A DNA stretch of 64,000 bases, taken from assembly GCF_027286305.1 (NCBI RefSeq), contig NZ_CP114599.1, positions 3,567,001-3,631,000 of the forward strand, written 5' to 3'. Each line of letters begins with the position of its first letter. The first letter of the stretch is position 1. Shown piece after piece: positions 38,790 to 46,770 of this stretch. The position numbers and the translations under genes are program-made. The DNA comes from Phenylobacterium sp. NIBR 498073. Lineage in GTDB: Bacteria > Pseudomonadota > Alphaproteobacteria > Caulobacterales > Caulobacteraceae. The notes below the pieces were generated by a model. That model made no database searches, was not told the DNA's origin, and saw only the letters and a program-made list of their open reading frames with translations.

Positions 38790-38815
38790 CAAGAAGGCCA
38801 CGATGGCCTGAGGGG
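38790..38815 (+). repeat. dnaJ 3'-end direct repeat, copy 2
   Basis: It differs from the 37564 copy only by A to C within AAGGCCaCGATGG. Here it is not part of a J-domain gene, so it is a leftover or a target duplication. Confidence 0.75.
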
Positions 38816-38816
38816 T

Positions 38817-39149
38817 CTAGGCCTCCAGGCTGTCGATCCACACCAGGAACAGGAAGCTGGCGCGCTCGGCCTCGCAGTCTTCTACGATTTCGCCGAGCCG
38901 CAGCATCGAGCGCCCCACCCGCTCGTCCGCCGCGAACTCGCTCTCCTCGACCGAGCCCTGATAGAGGCCGAGGTCGATCCGAGGGACCTCCAGGTCGCCG
39001 CGCAGCTCATAGGCCTCGACGTTGCAGATCAGGTGTCCGCGTGACACGGCGTAGCGCGCGAACTGCGCCAGTTCGCCGGCCCCGTGGACGGCATGTCCCT
39101 TGCCGGTCAGTGCGGCCTCGAAGCCGACGCTCAGGTGGCTGTCGTCCAT
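38817..39149 (-). CDS. conserved hypothetical protein
   Basis: A 110-residue acidic protein (MDDSHLSVGFEAALTGKGHAVHG ... FLFLVWIDSLEA) without signal peptide or membrane segment. It begins a plausible alpha/beta domain with HLICNVEAYELRGDLEVPRIDL in the middle. I do not recognise a family. The copy 2 dnaJ repeat lies immediately past its stop codon. No operon partner is clear. Confidence 0.55.
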   Translation of the reverse strand: MDDSHLSVGFEAALTGKGHAVHGAGELAQFARYAVSRGHLICNVEAYELRGDLEVPRIDLGLYQGSVEESEFAADERVGRSMLRLGEIVEDCEAERASFLFLVWIDSLEA

Positions 39150-39188
39150 ATTCGGAGCCTCGCAGCGCGCGGCGGCGCGCGCAACGCC

Positions 39189-39581
39189 CTACCCCGGATT
39201 TTCCGGAAACCGCCTGGCCTCGTCGCAGATCTCGTACCAGGCCGGCTTGACGGACACCCACTCATGGAAGCGGTTGCGCACCTGCGGGTCGTCGTCCAGG
39301 CAGTGGGCGGCGATCGGAAAGGTCTCGGCCTCCGAAGCGATCTCCCCCAGCCCGGTCCCGCAATTACGGCAGAAGCAGCGCGCATACTTGAACGGCGGCT
39401 CGGGCGCATAGCTCGCCACTTCGTCCCTCCCCGCGATCCAGTTCAGGCTTTCACGCGCCACCAGCACGAACGTCCCGGCCCCGGCCTTGCGGCAGCGCGA
39501 ACAGTGGCAAGTGCCCATCATCCTCGGCGCCGCGGTCAACTCGAACCTGACCGCCCCGCAGTTGCAGCTTCCCCGGATCAT
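39189..39581 (-). CDS. GFA/CENP-V family zinc protein
   Basis: A 130-residue GFA-family protein, named for glutathione-dependent formaldehyde-activating enzyme. The zinc ligands are in GSCNCGAVRFEL, CHCSRCRK and CFCRNCGTGLG. Most members have no proven function, and the formaldehyde activity does not hold for all. ATG 39581 is preferred because GGAGG-CGAGG precedes it; the ATG at 39593 has no ribosome site. It faces away from the acyl-CoA dehydrogenase fragment. Confidence 0.87.
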   Translation of the reverse strand: MIRGSCNCGAVRFELTAAPRMMGTCHCSRCRKAGAGTFVLVARESLNWIAGRDEVASYAPEPPFKYARCFCRNCGTGLGEIASEAETFPIAAHCLDDDPQVRNRFHEWVSVKPAWYEICDEARRFPENPG

Positions 39582-39591
39582 CCTCGCCTCC

Positions 39592-39843
39592 ATGCTTACA
39601 GCGCAGACTGCGCCGCCGCGCGCCAGAACGTGTCAGCAGCCGCTGTCGCGCCGAGGCGCCGCCGGCTGGCTGTGGCTCGACATGGCCCTGGCCGCCAAGG
39701 CGCAGGGCGAAGACGCCTTCACCGCCGGCAAGGTCGCCGCCTGCTGGTTCTTCTTCGAACAGGAAATGCCGCGCGTCGCCCTCTGGCTCGACCTCGCCGC
39801 CGGCTCGGACATCGCTGTCGCCCTCGACGTCGAGGGGTTCTAA
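39592..39843 (+). pseudogene. C-terminal fragment of an acyl-CoA dehydrogenase
   Basis: The last 65 residues (GWLWLDMALAAKAQGEDAF ... VAACWFFFEQEMPRVALW) resemble the extreme C-terminal helix pair of AcdB-type acyl-CoA dehydrogenases, where a Trp-rich helix is followed by FYFERLLPE-like sequence. The rest of a roughly 590-residue enzyme is absent; upstream sequence overlaps the GFA gene and is unrelated. A frame with ATG 39592 is open, so a small protein could be made, but it would have no flavin or substrate site. I regard it as a decayed remnant. Confidence 0.6.
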
Positions 39844-39848
39844 TCAGG

Positions 39849-39972
39849 TGTCATCCCGGCTTCGGCGCAGCCGAAGACCCGGACCCATGAACACCGGATC
39901 CGCCAAGGTTCGCGCGAACTCCGCCGCTCGGCGACAATGGGTCCCGGTCTTGCTTCGCAAACCGGGATGACA
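39849..39972. repeat. structured intergenic repeat, family 1 copy D
   Basis: The shortest copy, 124 bases. Boundaries are intact; the left stem is TTCGG-CGCAG-CCGAA and the right stem TTGC-TTC-GCAA, again altered with pairing kept. It is directly followed by a family 2 repeat. Confidence 0.85.
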
Positions 39973-39988
39973 TCTGTGGCCGACTATT

Positions 39989-40052
39989 CCTCCCCCTCCT
40001 GGGGGAGGTGGCGCGCGAAACGCGACGGAGGGGCCTGCTGACTCAGCCCCTC
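39989..40052. repeat. structured intergenic repeat, family 2 copy B
   Basis: CCTCCCCC/GGGGGAGG forms the first stem, CGCG-aaa-CGCG the middle and GCTGA/TCAGC the last. Linkers GGGAGGTGG and GACGGAGGGG match the copy at 16145, while the middle stem sequence is different but paired. Confidence 0.7.
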
Positions 40053-40691
40053 TCAGGCCCACCGCTGCGGCGGCGCCTTGGCCTTCAGGTCCTCCAGCCG
40101 CGCGCGCAGCTCGCCCAGGAACGCCTGGCGGTCTCCCCGCCAGTGCAGCGGGTCGCCGACCAGCACCGTGCAGTTCATCGGCACCGGCAGCGCCTCGCCC
40201 TTGGGCAGCACCCGGCCCGCGCCCTGCAGCCAGATCGGATAGACCGGCGCCTCGGGCACGTCGGCCGCCAGCCGCGCCACCCCGCTTTTCAGCTGGGCCA
40301 TCTCCTCGCCGTCGCCGCGCGTGCCCTCCGGGAAGATCAGCACGATGTCGCCGGCCTTCAGCGCCGCGCGCACCGGCTCCAGCACGTCGACCCCGGTGCC
40401 GGCCTTGTCACGCGCCACCGGCACGATGCCGATGATGGTGTTGGACAGCCAGCTGATCAGCCCGCCGCGCAGGAAGTAGTCGGCCGCCGCCGCCGGCCGC
40501 ACCCGGTCCAGGCCCTTCGACGGATAGAGCGTCAGCATCAGGATGGTGTCGACGTGGCTGGCGTGGTTCGCCGCCAGGATCGCCGGCCCCTTCAGCGGCA
40601 GCTTCTCGCGCCCGATGATGTCGGCCCCGGTGAACACGCGTGCGACCGGCCGACCGATCAGCACCAGGACGAGGCGGCGGAACCAGCGCAT
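40053..40691 (-). CDS. lysophospholipid acyltransferase family protein
   Basis: A 212-residue PlsC-type acyltransferase with the HX4D motif NHASHVD and the substrate motif IFPEGTRGDG; an N-terminal hydrophobic helix anchors it. It would add an acyl chain to a lysophospholipid such as lysophosphatidate. The ATG shares a base with the stop of the CdsA-like gene (TGATG), so the two are coupled. The pair and the divergent CDP-alcohol transferase form a locus resembling E. coli ynbABC, apart from the housekeeping plsC, cdsA and pgsA. Confidence 0.88.
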   Translation of the reverse strand: MRWFRRLVLVLIGRPVARVFTGADIIGREKLPLKGPAILAANHASHVDTILMLTLYPSKGLDRVRPAAAADYFLRGGLISWLSNTIIGIVPVARDKAGTGVDVLEPVRAALKAGDIVLIFPEGTRGDGEEMAQLKSGVARLAADVPEAPVYPIWLQGAGRVLPKGEALPVPMNCTVLVGDPLHWRGDRQAFLGELRARLEDLKAKAPPQRWA

Positions 40692-41656
40692 CAGAAGTGA
40701 TCCAGGGCGAAGTAGGCGAGGATGTGGAAGTAGAGCGGCGCGGTGAAGGTCAGGCTGTCGGCCCGGTCCAGCAGGCCGCCGTGGCCGGGGATCAGGGCGC
40801 TGGTGTCCTTGACCCCGATGTCGCGCTTGATCGCGCTCATCGTCACGTCGCCGGCGAAGCCCGCCAGCGGCAGGAAGAGCGCCAGGCACCCCAGTCCGAT
40901 GCCGCTCAGCGGCGTGAACATGGGCCCAAGGAACCAGATCAGCGCGCTGGTCGTGATCCAGCCGCCGAGGAAGCCCTCCCAGGTCTTGTTGGGGCTGACC
41001 TTGGGGACGATCTTCCGCTTTCCGAACAGCTTGCCCCAGACGTACTGCGCCACGTCGTTGGCCTCGGTGACGACCAGCAGGAAGAACACCAGCCCCGCCG
41101 CCCCGGCCGGCTGCGCCTCGGCGGCCGGCGTGCGCATCAGGAAGGCGATGTAGCCGAGGTTGTAGACGCAGGCGACGATGGCCCAATGGAACGTCGCCGT
41201 GGTCGCCAGGAACGCCCGCGTCTGGCCGATGCAGGCCATCAGGAACGGGATGATCAGGAACACGTAGGTCGGGATGAACACCCGATAAAGGCCGTAGTCG
41301 TCGATGATGATGAAGAGGTAGTTGATCCCCATCGCCACGAACGCAGCCAGCACGATCAGCCGGTCCTCGCGCCGCACCGGGGCCAGCGACAGGAACTCGC
41401 GCAGGGCGACGAACGAGATCGCGATCATCAGCGTCGTGAACACCTGCCAGCCGGCCAGCAGCGCCCCGGCCAGCAGCGCGATCATCACCCACCACGAGGC
41501 GATCCGCTGGCGCAGGTTGGTGAAGTCGCCGGCCGGTTTCAGCACCGCCAGCAGGCCGGTGATCGCGACCGCCAGGGTCAGCACGGCCAGCACGCCGCCA
41601 AGCCCCCACAGCACCACCGGCGACTGCTGGGCGAAGAACCCCGTGACTGCGTCCAT
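40691..41656 (-). CDS. phosphatidate cytidylyltransferase-like membrane protein (YnbB/CdsA family)
   Basis: A 321-residue polytopic protein with about eight membrane helices and the CDS signature intact: SAIKRDIGVKDTSALIPGHGGLLDRADS. It should convert phosphatidate and CTP to CDP-diacylglycerol. It belongs to the YnbB-like branch judging by its partners. E. coli YnbB is reported as a CdsA paralogue that contributes to glycolipid MPIase formation; transfer of that role is speculative. ATG 41656 starts the first membrane helix (MDAVTGFFAQQSPVVLW). It is divergent from a small membrane protein gene. Confidence 0.88.
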   Translation of the reverse strand: MDAVTGFFAQQSPVVLWGLGGVLAVLTLAVAITGLLAVLKPAGDFTNLRQRIASWWVMIALLAGALLAGWQVFTTLMIAISFVALREFLSLAPVRREDRLIVLAAFVAMGINYLFIIIDDYGLYRVFIPTYVFLIIPFLMACIGQTRAFLATTATFHWAIVACVYNLGYIAFLMRTPAAEAQPAGAAGLVFFLLVVTEANDVAQYVWGKLFGKRKIVPKVSPNKTWEGFLGGWITTSALIWFLGPMFTPLSGIGLGCLALFLPLAGFAGDVTMSAIKRDIGVKDTSALIPGHGGLLDRADSLTFTAPLYFHILAYFALDHF

Positions 41657-41738
41657 GCGCTGGCCTCTCCCGCCCGCCGAGCATCGAGCCCCGGCGCAGC
41701 TTGACCGTACAGCGGATGGCGGCGCAGTTTCCATCCCA

Positions 41739-42137
41739 ATGCAGAACGCCTTGCGGACTTTCGCCGGCACGACCTTCGCCCACGTCGGCTTCGCCTTCCT
41801 GGCCATGGGCGGCTGGGCGCTCTACGCCAACGCCGGCCACGGCCTGGCCGCCGCCGCCCTGCCGGCGGTGTCGCAAGGCGTGCTCTCGGGCCTGATCACC
41901 CTGGTGCTCAAGCGGGCGCTCGAGGCGATGGGCCCGCGGTTTTCCGGCGCGCTGGCCTATGTCGTCCCGCCGGCGATCACAGCGACTGCGATCCTCGCCC
42001 TGCTGGTCGCCGTCCACGCGCTGATCGGCACGCCCGAGATCGCCCGCACCATCGCCGTACCGTGGTCGGTCTCGACCTTCTACGCCGTCGTCTACGCCGC
42101 GACCCTGGCGCGCGGCCAAGCCAAGGCTCCCAAATGA
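41739..42137 (+). CDS. small four-helix membrane protein of unknown function
   Basis: A 132-residue protein with four predicted membrane segments (TFAHVGFAFLAMGGWALYA; VSQGVLSGLITLVLK; ALAYVVPPAITATAILALLVAVHAL; VSTFYAVVYAATLA). I do not recognise a family. Its stop overlaps the start of the CDP-alcohol phosphatidyltransferase gene (ATGA), and it is divergent from the CdsA-like gene with 82 bases between. The context suggests a helper or transporter for the same lipid pathway. Confidence 0.75.
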   Translation: MQNALRTFAGTTFAHVGFAFLAMGGWALYANAGHGLAAAALPAVSQGVLSGLITLVLKRALEAMGPRFSGALAYVVPPAITATAILALLVAVHALIGTPEIARTIAVPWSVSTFYAVVYAATLARGQAKAPK

Positions 42138-42805
42138 CCGAGACCCCAGAGAACCGCCGCCCGCTCAAGTCGCGCGGAACCGGCTGGACCCAGGGCCTGG
42201 CCTCGGGCCTGGCCAAGGCCGGCGCCAGCCCGGACATGATCTCGGCCGGCAGCATCATCTTCGCCCTGCTCGGTCTGCTGGCCTTCCTCTATGCGGCCGG
42301 CGACCGGCCCCCCTTCCACCGCGGCGCGCTGCTGATCGGGGCCGGCGTCTGCATCCAGCTGCGCCTGCTCTGCAACCTGCTCGACGGCATGGTGGCGGTC
42401 GAGCACGGCAAGGGCGGTCCGTCGGGGCCCATCTGGAACGAACTGCCCGACCGCATCGCCGACGCCCTGTTCCTGGTCGGGGCCGGCTATTTCGCCGACC
42501 TCGCCGGCTTCACCCTCGGCGCCCCGCTCGGCTGGGCCGCCGCGGTGCTGGCCGTGCTCACCGCCTATGTCCGCGAGCTCGGCCGCGGCCTCGGCTTCCC
42601 GGCCGACTTCTCAGGGCCCATGGCCAAGCCGCACCGCATGGCCGCCCTCACCGCCACCTGCGCCCTCGCCGCCTTCGAGCCGCTGTGGGGCTGGAACGGC
42701 CAGAGCGTCATCCTCGGCCTGCTGGTCATCGTCGCCGGCGCCGCCTGGACCGCCCTGCGCCGCACCCGCACCCTGGCCGCCCGGCTGGCGGGGCGGCAGG
42801 GTTAG
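42134..42805 (+). CDS. CDP-alcohol phosphatidyltransferase family protein, YnbA-like
   Basis: A 223-residue membrane protein of the CDP-alcohol phosphatidyltransferase family. The standard motif DxxDGxxARxxxxxxxxGxxxDxxxD is altered to NLLDGMVAV ... GPIWNELPD: the first and third Asp are Asn and the Arg is Val. The variant NLLDG...NELPD form is also typical of the YnbA-like subfamily, so it is a subfamily trait and not simple decay. The alcohol acceptor is unknown. The start overlaps the gene before it by four bases. Confidence 0.82.
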   Translation: MTETPENRRPLKSRGTGWTQGLASGLAKAGASPDMISAGSIIFALLGLLAFLYAAGDRPPFHRGALLIGAGVCIQLRLLCNLLDGMVAVEHGKGGPSGPIWNELPDRIADALFLVGAGYFADLAGFTLGAPLGWAAAVLAVLTAYVRELGRGLGFPADFSGPMAKPHRMAALTATCALAAFEPLWGWNGQSVILGLLVIVAGAAWTALRRTRTLAARLAGRQG

Positions 42806-42808
42806 GGC

Positions 42809-43510
42809 GTGATGGTCGCCGACCGTGACGCAATCGCCGCGCGCAACAACGCCGAATGGTGCGCGGCCGTGTGGAAGGCGCACGGCCTGACCGTCGGCCA
42901 ACGGCACGGGCTATGGTTCTGCGCCGAGGAAACCCCGCAATATTATCCCAACGTGGTGACGGTCGATCCCGGCGCCGACCCTGACCTCCAGGTCGCGTTC
43001 ATCCGCGGCCTTGCGGAGCGGTCGGACTTCGAGTTCAGCGTCAAGGACAGCTTCGCAGCCCTGCCGCTCGCGAGCGCCGGCCTGACCCCGCTGTTCTCCG
43101 CCACCTGGCTCTGGCTTGAGCCCAACGATCCGCCGCCGTTGCGGGAGGGGAGCAGCTGGCGATGCATCGCCTCCGCCGAGCTGATGCGATGGGAGCAGGC
43201 CTGGCGTGGGGACGATCTGGAGCATGCCCGGACCTTCCCCGACGCGCTGCTCGACGACCCCAACGCCAACGTCATCGGCGGCTTCGACAGCCAGGGACGG
43301 ATCGTGGCCGGCGCGATCGCCTATCGGACCGCCGAGGCCATCGGTCTGACCAATGTGTTCGGCTCGCAGGGGCAGGTCATCGCCGCATTGGCGTCGCTGC
43401 TGCCGCCCGCTCCGGTCGTCGCCTATCAGCCCGGAGAAGACCTTAGCCAAGCCAGGCGCCGGGGCTTCCTTCCGCTTGGACCGCTGACCGTCTGGCGCTC
43501 CCTGGCCTGA
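42809..43510 (+). CDS. GNAT-fold-like hypothetical protein
   Basis: A 233-residue protein that looks like a tandem or degenerate GNAT acetyltransferase: an N-terminal half with GLWFCAEETPQYYPNVVTV and a C-terminal half with VIGGFDSQGRIVAGAIAYRTAEAIGLTNVFGS. The acetyl-CoA loop (Q/R-x-x-G-x-G/A) is not clear, so activity is doubtful. Two starts are possible, GTG 42809 and ATG 42812. It follows the CDP-alcohol transferase by three bases and may be co-transcribed. Confidence 0.6.
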   Translation: MMVADRDAIAARNNAEWCAAVWKAHGLTVGQRHGLWFCAEETPQYYPNVVTVDPGADPDLQVAFIRGLAERSDFEFSVKDSFAALPLASAGLTPLFSATWLWLEPNDPPPLREGSSWRCIASAELMRWEQAWRGDDLEHARTFPDALLDDPNANVIGGFDSQGRIVAGAIAYRTAEAIGLTNVFGSQGQVIAALASLLPPAPVVAYQPGEDLSQARRRGFLPLGPLTVWRSLA

Positions 43511-43513
43511 ACC

Positions 43514-43538
43514 GGCCGTCGATCGCAAGCCGACGGCC
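43514..43538. terminator. hairpin between converging genes
   Basis: GGCCGTCG/CGACGGCC, eight pairs with a nine-base loop, four bases after the stop codon of the GNAT-like gene. No T run; weak terminator candidate. Confidence 0.4.
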
Positions 43539-43604
43539 CCTCTGAATGGCAAGCTGCCAGGGGACGACCCACGCGGTCTTGGGCGCGCGCCCTCGCGACT
43601 GGCG

Positions 43605-44039
43605 TCAGCCTTGCGCCGATCGACGGAAGACGGAGGTCTCCGCCCGCGAAAAGCCCAGCTGCTCGAACAGGCGGTGAGCGACGGCGCGCGTCGGATTCGA
43701 CGTCAGGCTGACCGGGACCTCGCCGTACGAACTCGCCTTGGCCAGCGCCGCCTCCATCAAGGCGCGGCCGAGTCCTGCGCCCCGGCAGCTCGGATCGACG
43801 ATCACGCTCTCGATCCATAGGCGCACGCCCTGGGGAAGCCGCATCGGGACCAGGCAGACCAGGCCGACAACCTCGCCGCTATCGGTCGCGGCGAACAGAT
43901 GGTTGCTCGCCACGACCGCCCGCAGTTCATCTTCCGATATGGATCGAGCCGCGCCGGCGAGCTCGGTCATGAGCCGTGCGATCTGGCTCGCAACCTCGAC
44001 CGTGACGTCATGCGGCTTCAGCTCTGAAATCGTCGCCAT
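43605..44039 (-). CDS. GNAT family N-acetyltransferase
   Basis: A 144-residue acetyltransferase with the acetyl-CoA-binding motif VDPSCRGAGLGRALMEAAL preceded by RLWIESVIV, and a C-terminal FEQLGFSRAETSVFRR typical of the fold. AGAGGG five bases upstream selects ATG 44039 over 44063. The substrate, perhaps a small amine or peptide N-terminus, cannot be told. It lies 21 bases before the VOC gene's stop codon on the same strand; VOC may therefore be the promoter-proximal gene. Confidence 0.85.
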   Translation of the reverse strand: MATISELKPHDVTVEVASQIARLMTELAGAARSISEDELRAVVASNHLFAATDSGEVVGLVCLVPMRLPQGVRLWIESVIVDPSCRGAGLGRALMEAALAKASSYGEVPVSLTSNPTRAVAHRLFEQLGFSRAETSVFRRSAQG

Positions 44040-44059
44040 CGACGCCCTCTGATCTGTCT

Positions 44060-44434
44060 TCACGGACGCGGCCCCCGCCGCTCGACCAGCTCATGCACGA
44101 CGCCGCCCGGCGCGCGGAACGCGGCGTAGGCCAGGCCCGCATCGGCGTTCCAGGCCGGCCGCGCGTGCAGGAACGTTACGCCCCTGGCGGCCAGCGCCGC
44201 CATCGCCGGCTCGATCGCCTCGACCTCGAAACTGATCACGCTGGCCGCGTCGGCGCCATGCTCGGCCTCCGGCGCCGGCCGCGCGCAGGCGAACACGTGC
44301 AGCGCCCGCCCGCCGAGATCGAACACCAGCTGGCTCTCGAACCGTGCACGGAGGGCGAGGCCTAACACGTCGCGATAGAACGCCAGCGCCGCCTCCAGGT
44401 CAGGCGTCATCACCAGCGCCGGGCCGAGTTTCAT
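44060..44434 (-). CDS. VOC (glyoxalase/bleomycin-resistance fold) family protein
   Basis: A 124-residue vicinal-oxygen-chelate protein with the two beta-alpha-beta-beta-beta modules (PALVMTPDLEAALAFYRDVLGL ... FDLGGRALHVFA; VISFEVEAIEPAMAALAARGVTFL ... AAFRAPGGVVHELVER). Possible metal ligands include the His and Glu in VVHELVE. Family functions range from glyoxalase to fosfomycin resistance; there is no specific indicator. GAGGGGGAAA precedes the ATG. It lies downstream of a family 3 repeat. Confidence 0.82.
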   Translation of the reverse strand: MKLGPALVMTPDLEAALAFYRDVLGLALRARFESQLVFDLGGRALHVFACARPAPEAEHGADAASVISFEVEAIEPAMAALAARGVTFLHARPAWNADAGLAYAAFRAPGGVVHELVERRGPRP

Positions 44435-44452
44435 CACCGGTTTCCCCCTCCA

Positions 44453-44553
44453 CCGCTCATCCCGGCGAAAGCCGGGACCCAAGCGGAATCTCAGACACGC
44501 AGGCGGCGATCAACCGAAACGCTGCTTGGCCCGGCTTTCGCCGGGGTGAGCGG
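44453..44553. repeat. structured intergenic repeat, family 3
   Basis: Near-perfect 30-base inverted ends (CCGCTCA-CCCGGCGAAAGCC and complement) enclose about 40 unrelated bases, total 101. Each end also folds as CCCGGC-gaaa-GCCGGG. This resembles a small palindromic element or MITE. Fragments of the same motif appear near 5319 (ACCCCGGCCTTCACCCG). Confidence 0.7.
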
Positions 44554-44562
44554 CTGAGAGCG

Positions 44563-45426
44563 CTAGACCGGAACGTCCCCCGCCACCGTCGTGCGGTGCA
44601 TGACCCGCAGGTGGCCGTCATAGCCGCCCTCGGCGAAGTGCACGGTGCAGCGGTTGTCCCACATCAGCAGCATCCCCTGGCTCCAGCTGTGACGGTAGAT
44701 GAACTGCTCCTGGGTCATGTGCCGGTAGAGGAAGCCCAGGATCGCGTGGCTTTCCTGGTAGGTCAGGCCCTCGATGCCGACGGTGTAGGTCGGGCTGACG
44801 AACAGCGCCTTGCGGCCGGTGATCGGATGGGTGCGGACCAGCGGGTGGGTCAGGGTCTTCTCGGCCTCGGTCGAGACGATGATCTGCATCGTCCGCGCCT
44901 GCGTCTCCTTGGCGTAGGCGCCCTGGGTGCCATAGGCGCGGGTCGCCGAGTGCACCGCCTGCAGCGGCGCCAGCAGCGCCTTCATGCCGTCCGAGAGGGC
45001 GTCATAGGCCCGCGCGCAGTCGGCGAACAGGGTGTCGCCGCCGACCGGCGGAGTCACTTCCGAGCGCAGCAGCGTCGCGGCCGGCGGCTCCTTCTGGAAG
45101 CTCCAGTCCGAGTGCCAGCCGGCCCCGAAGTTCTTGGATGTCTCGTCCGGCTCGCGGCGCAGCTCCAGCACGTTGGGATGGCCGGGCATCGGCTTGATGA
45201 ACGGATCGACCCCGAACGGCCCGATCTGCAGCGTGAAGGCCTCCAGCGCCTCCAGGCTCAGCGGCTGGCCCGGAAAGGCCAGCACCGCGTGCCGGGCCCA
45301 GGCGTCCTTGACCTGCCCCAGGGTCGCCGCGTCCAGCGGGCGCGACAGATCCAGCCCGGTGACCTGCGCGCCGAAGCCGCTCGGCTGCGGGGTGACGGTG
45401 ATCGGCTCGGCGAGCGTGGCGGCCAT
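44563..45426 (-). CDS. TauD/TfdA family Fe(II)/2-oxoglutarate dioxygenase
   Basis: A 287-residue oxygenase that couples 2-oxoglutarate decarboxylation to hydroxylation of a substrate. The iron-binding triad is visible as His105, Asp107 (WHSDWSF) and His263 (WDNRCTVH), with the 2-oxoglutarate Arg in RVMHRTT. Members cleave taurine, alkylsulfates or phenoxyacetates. No sulfonate transporter is near. It stands alone on its strand with an upstream gap of 235 bases before cobS on the other strand. Confidence 0.9.
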   Translation of the reverse strand: MAATLAEPITVTPQPSGFGAQVTGLDLSRPLDAATLGQVKDAWARHAVLAFPGQPLSLEALEAFTLQIGPFGVDPFIKPMPGHPNVLELRREPDETSKNFGAGWHSDWSFQKEPPAATLLRSEVTPPVGGDTLFADCARAYDALSDGMKALLAPLQAVHSATRAYGTQGAYAKETQARTMQIIVSTEAEKTLTHPLVRTHPITGRKALFVSPTYTVGIEGLTYQESHAILGFLYRHMTQEQFIYRHSWSQGMLLMWDNRCTVHFAEGGYDGHLRVMHRTTVAGDVPV

Positions 45427-45661
45427 GGTCGTTTCCTCCTGATTGGCGACCAGCCTACCCCCGGGAACTTGACCTCACACGCCGAAGTTTTGACATCGCG
45501 CGCCACGCCGCCCCGTTTCCGGCGGTCTGCCCCGGCTCGCCCAATCGGTCTGCCCTGCGCCGCGGAATCCAGCTAAAGACGTCTGCCCTCCCCGGTCGAC
45601 GCTACGTCATCCACAAACAGCCGTTTGCATCGCCCCCGTAACCTTGTAATCGAACCGCGCC

Positions 45662-46666
45662 ATGACCTCTTTCGCCAATACGCAAGAAGACAAGCTCATC
45701 GCCCTGGTGCCGGACAAGAAGGTCTCGGTCCGCGAGACTTTCGGCGTCGACGTCGACATGACCGTCCCGGCGTTCTCCGAACGCGACGCTCACGTCCCGG
45801 ACATCGACCCGGCCTACAAGTTCGACGCCGAGACGACCAAGGCCATCTGCGCCGGGTTCGCCTTTGACCGCCGCGTGATGGTCCAGGGCTACCACGGCAC
45901 CGGCAAGTCGACCCACATCGAGCAGGTCGCCGCGCGCCTCAACTGGCCGCTGATCCGCGTCAACCTCGACAGCCACGTCTCGCGGATCGACCTGGTCGGC
46001 AAGGACGCCATCGTCCTGAAAGACGGCAAGCAGGTCACCGAATTCCGCGAGGGCATCCTGCCCTGGGCGATCCAGCGCCCGGTCGCGCTGGTGTTCGACG
46101 AATACGACGCCGGCCGTCCGGACGTGATGTTCGTCATCCAGCGCATCCTGGAAGCGCAGGGCAAGCTGACCCTGCTCGACCAGAACCGCGTCATCCGCCC
46201 GAACCCGTTCTTCCGGCTGTTCTCGACGACCAACACCATCGGTCTGGGTGACACCACCGGCCTCTATCACGGCACCCAGCAGATCAACCAAGGTCAGATG
46301 GACCGCTGGTCGATCGTCACCACGCTGAACTACCTGCCGCATGACGTCGAAGCCGAGATCGTGCTGGCCAAGTCGCCGCACTACGACACCGCCGAGGGCA
46401 AGCGCACCATCGCTGCGATGGTCCGCGTCGCCGACATGACCCGCAACGCATTCATGAACGGCGACATCTCGACCGTCATGAGCCCGCGGACCGTGATCAC
46501 CTGGGCCCAGAACGCCGAGATCTTCGGCGGCGACCTGGCCTTCGCCTTCCGCCTGACCTTCCTGAACAAGTGCGACGAGCTCGAGCGCGGCACCGTGGCC
46601 GAGTTCTTCCAGCGCGCGTTCGGCCAGGACCTGCCGGAAAGCACCGCCCGCGTCCGCGTGGCCTGA
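45662..46666 (+). CDS. cobS: cobaltochelatase subunit CobS
   Basis: CobS is the AAA+ motor of the aerobic cobaltochelatase CobNST, which inserts cobalt into hydrogenobyrinic acid a,c-diamide. The 334-residue protein has Walker [10 protein letters not shown] (76-84), Walker B LVFDEYD (143-149) and a sensor region ending in [11 protein letters not shown]. Its partner CobT is 8 kb downstream on the same strand; CobN is not in the window. cobS and cobT are widespread in alphaproteobacteria that may lack cobN, so a different role is possible. Confidence 0.93.
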   Translation: MTSFANTQEDKLIALVPDKKVSVRETFGVDVDMTVPAFSERDAHVPDIDPAYKFDAETTKAICAGFAFDRRVMVQGYHGTGKSTHIEQVAARLNWPLIRVNLDSHVSRIDLVGKDAIVLKDGKQVTEFREGILPWAIQRPVALVFDEYDAGRPDVMFVIQRILEAQGKLTLLDQNRVIRPNPFFRLFSTTNTIGLGDTTGLYHGTQQINQGQMDRWSIVTTLNYLPHDVEAEIVLAKSPHYDTAEGKRTIAAMVRVADMTRNAFMNGDISTVMSPRTVITWAQNAEIFGGDLAFAFRLTFLNKCDELERGTVAEFFQRAFGQDLPESTARVRVA

Positions 46667-46770
46667 CGATCTCTCCGACTGAGGCGGGGTGTCGCAGACC
46701 TCCCGCCCGGTCGGCGCGATTCACCATTTGCTAGCGCGGCGCGGGCGACATCTTGGGGGAACCAGGTGTC

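Noticed and set aside
39849..40052. CRISPR array from adjacent repeats
   Set aside because: The units are two different palindromic families in single copies, without regular spacing or unique spacers, and no cas genes are present.
45427..45661. Cobalamin riboswitch upstream of cobS
   Set aside because: I looked for a conserved B12-box (GCCACTG-like) and the expected multi-stem arrangement and did not find them.
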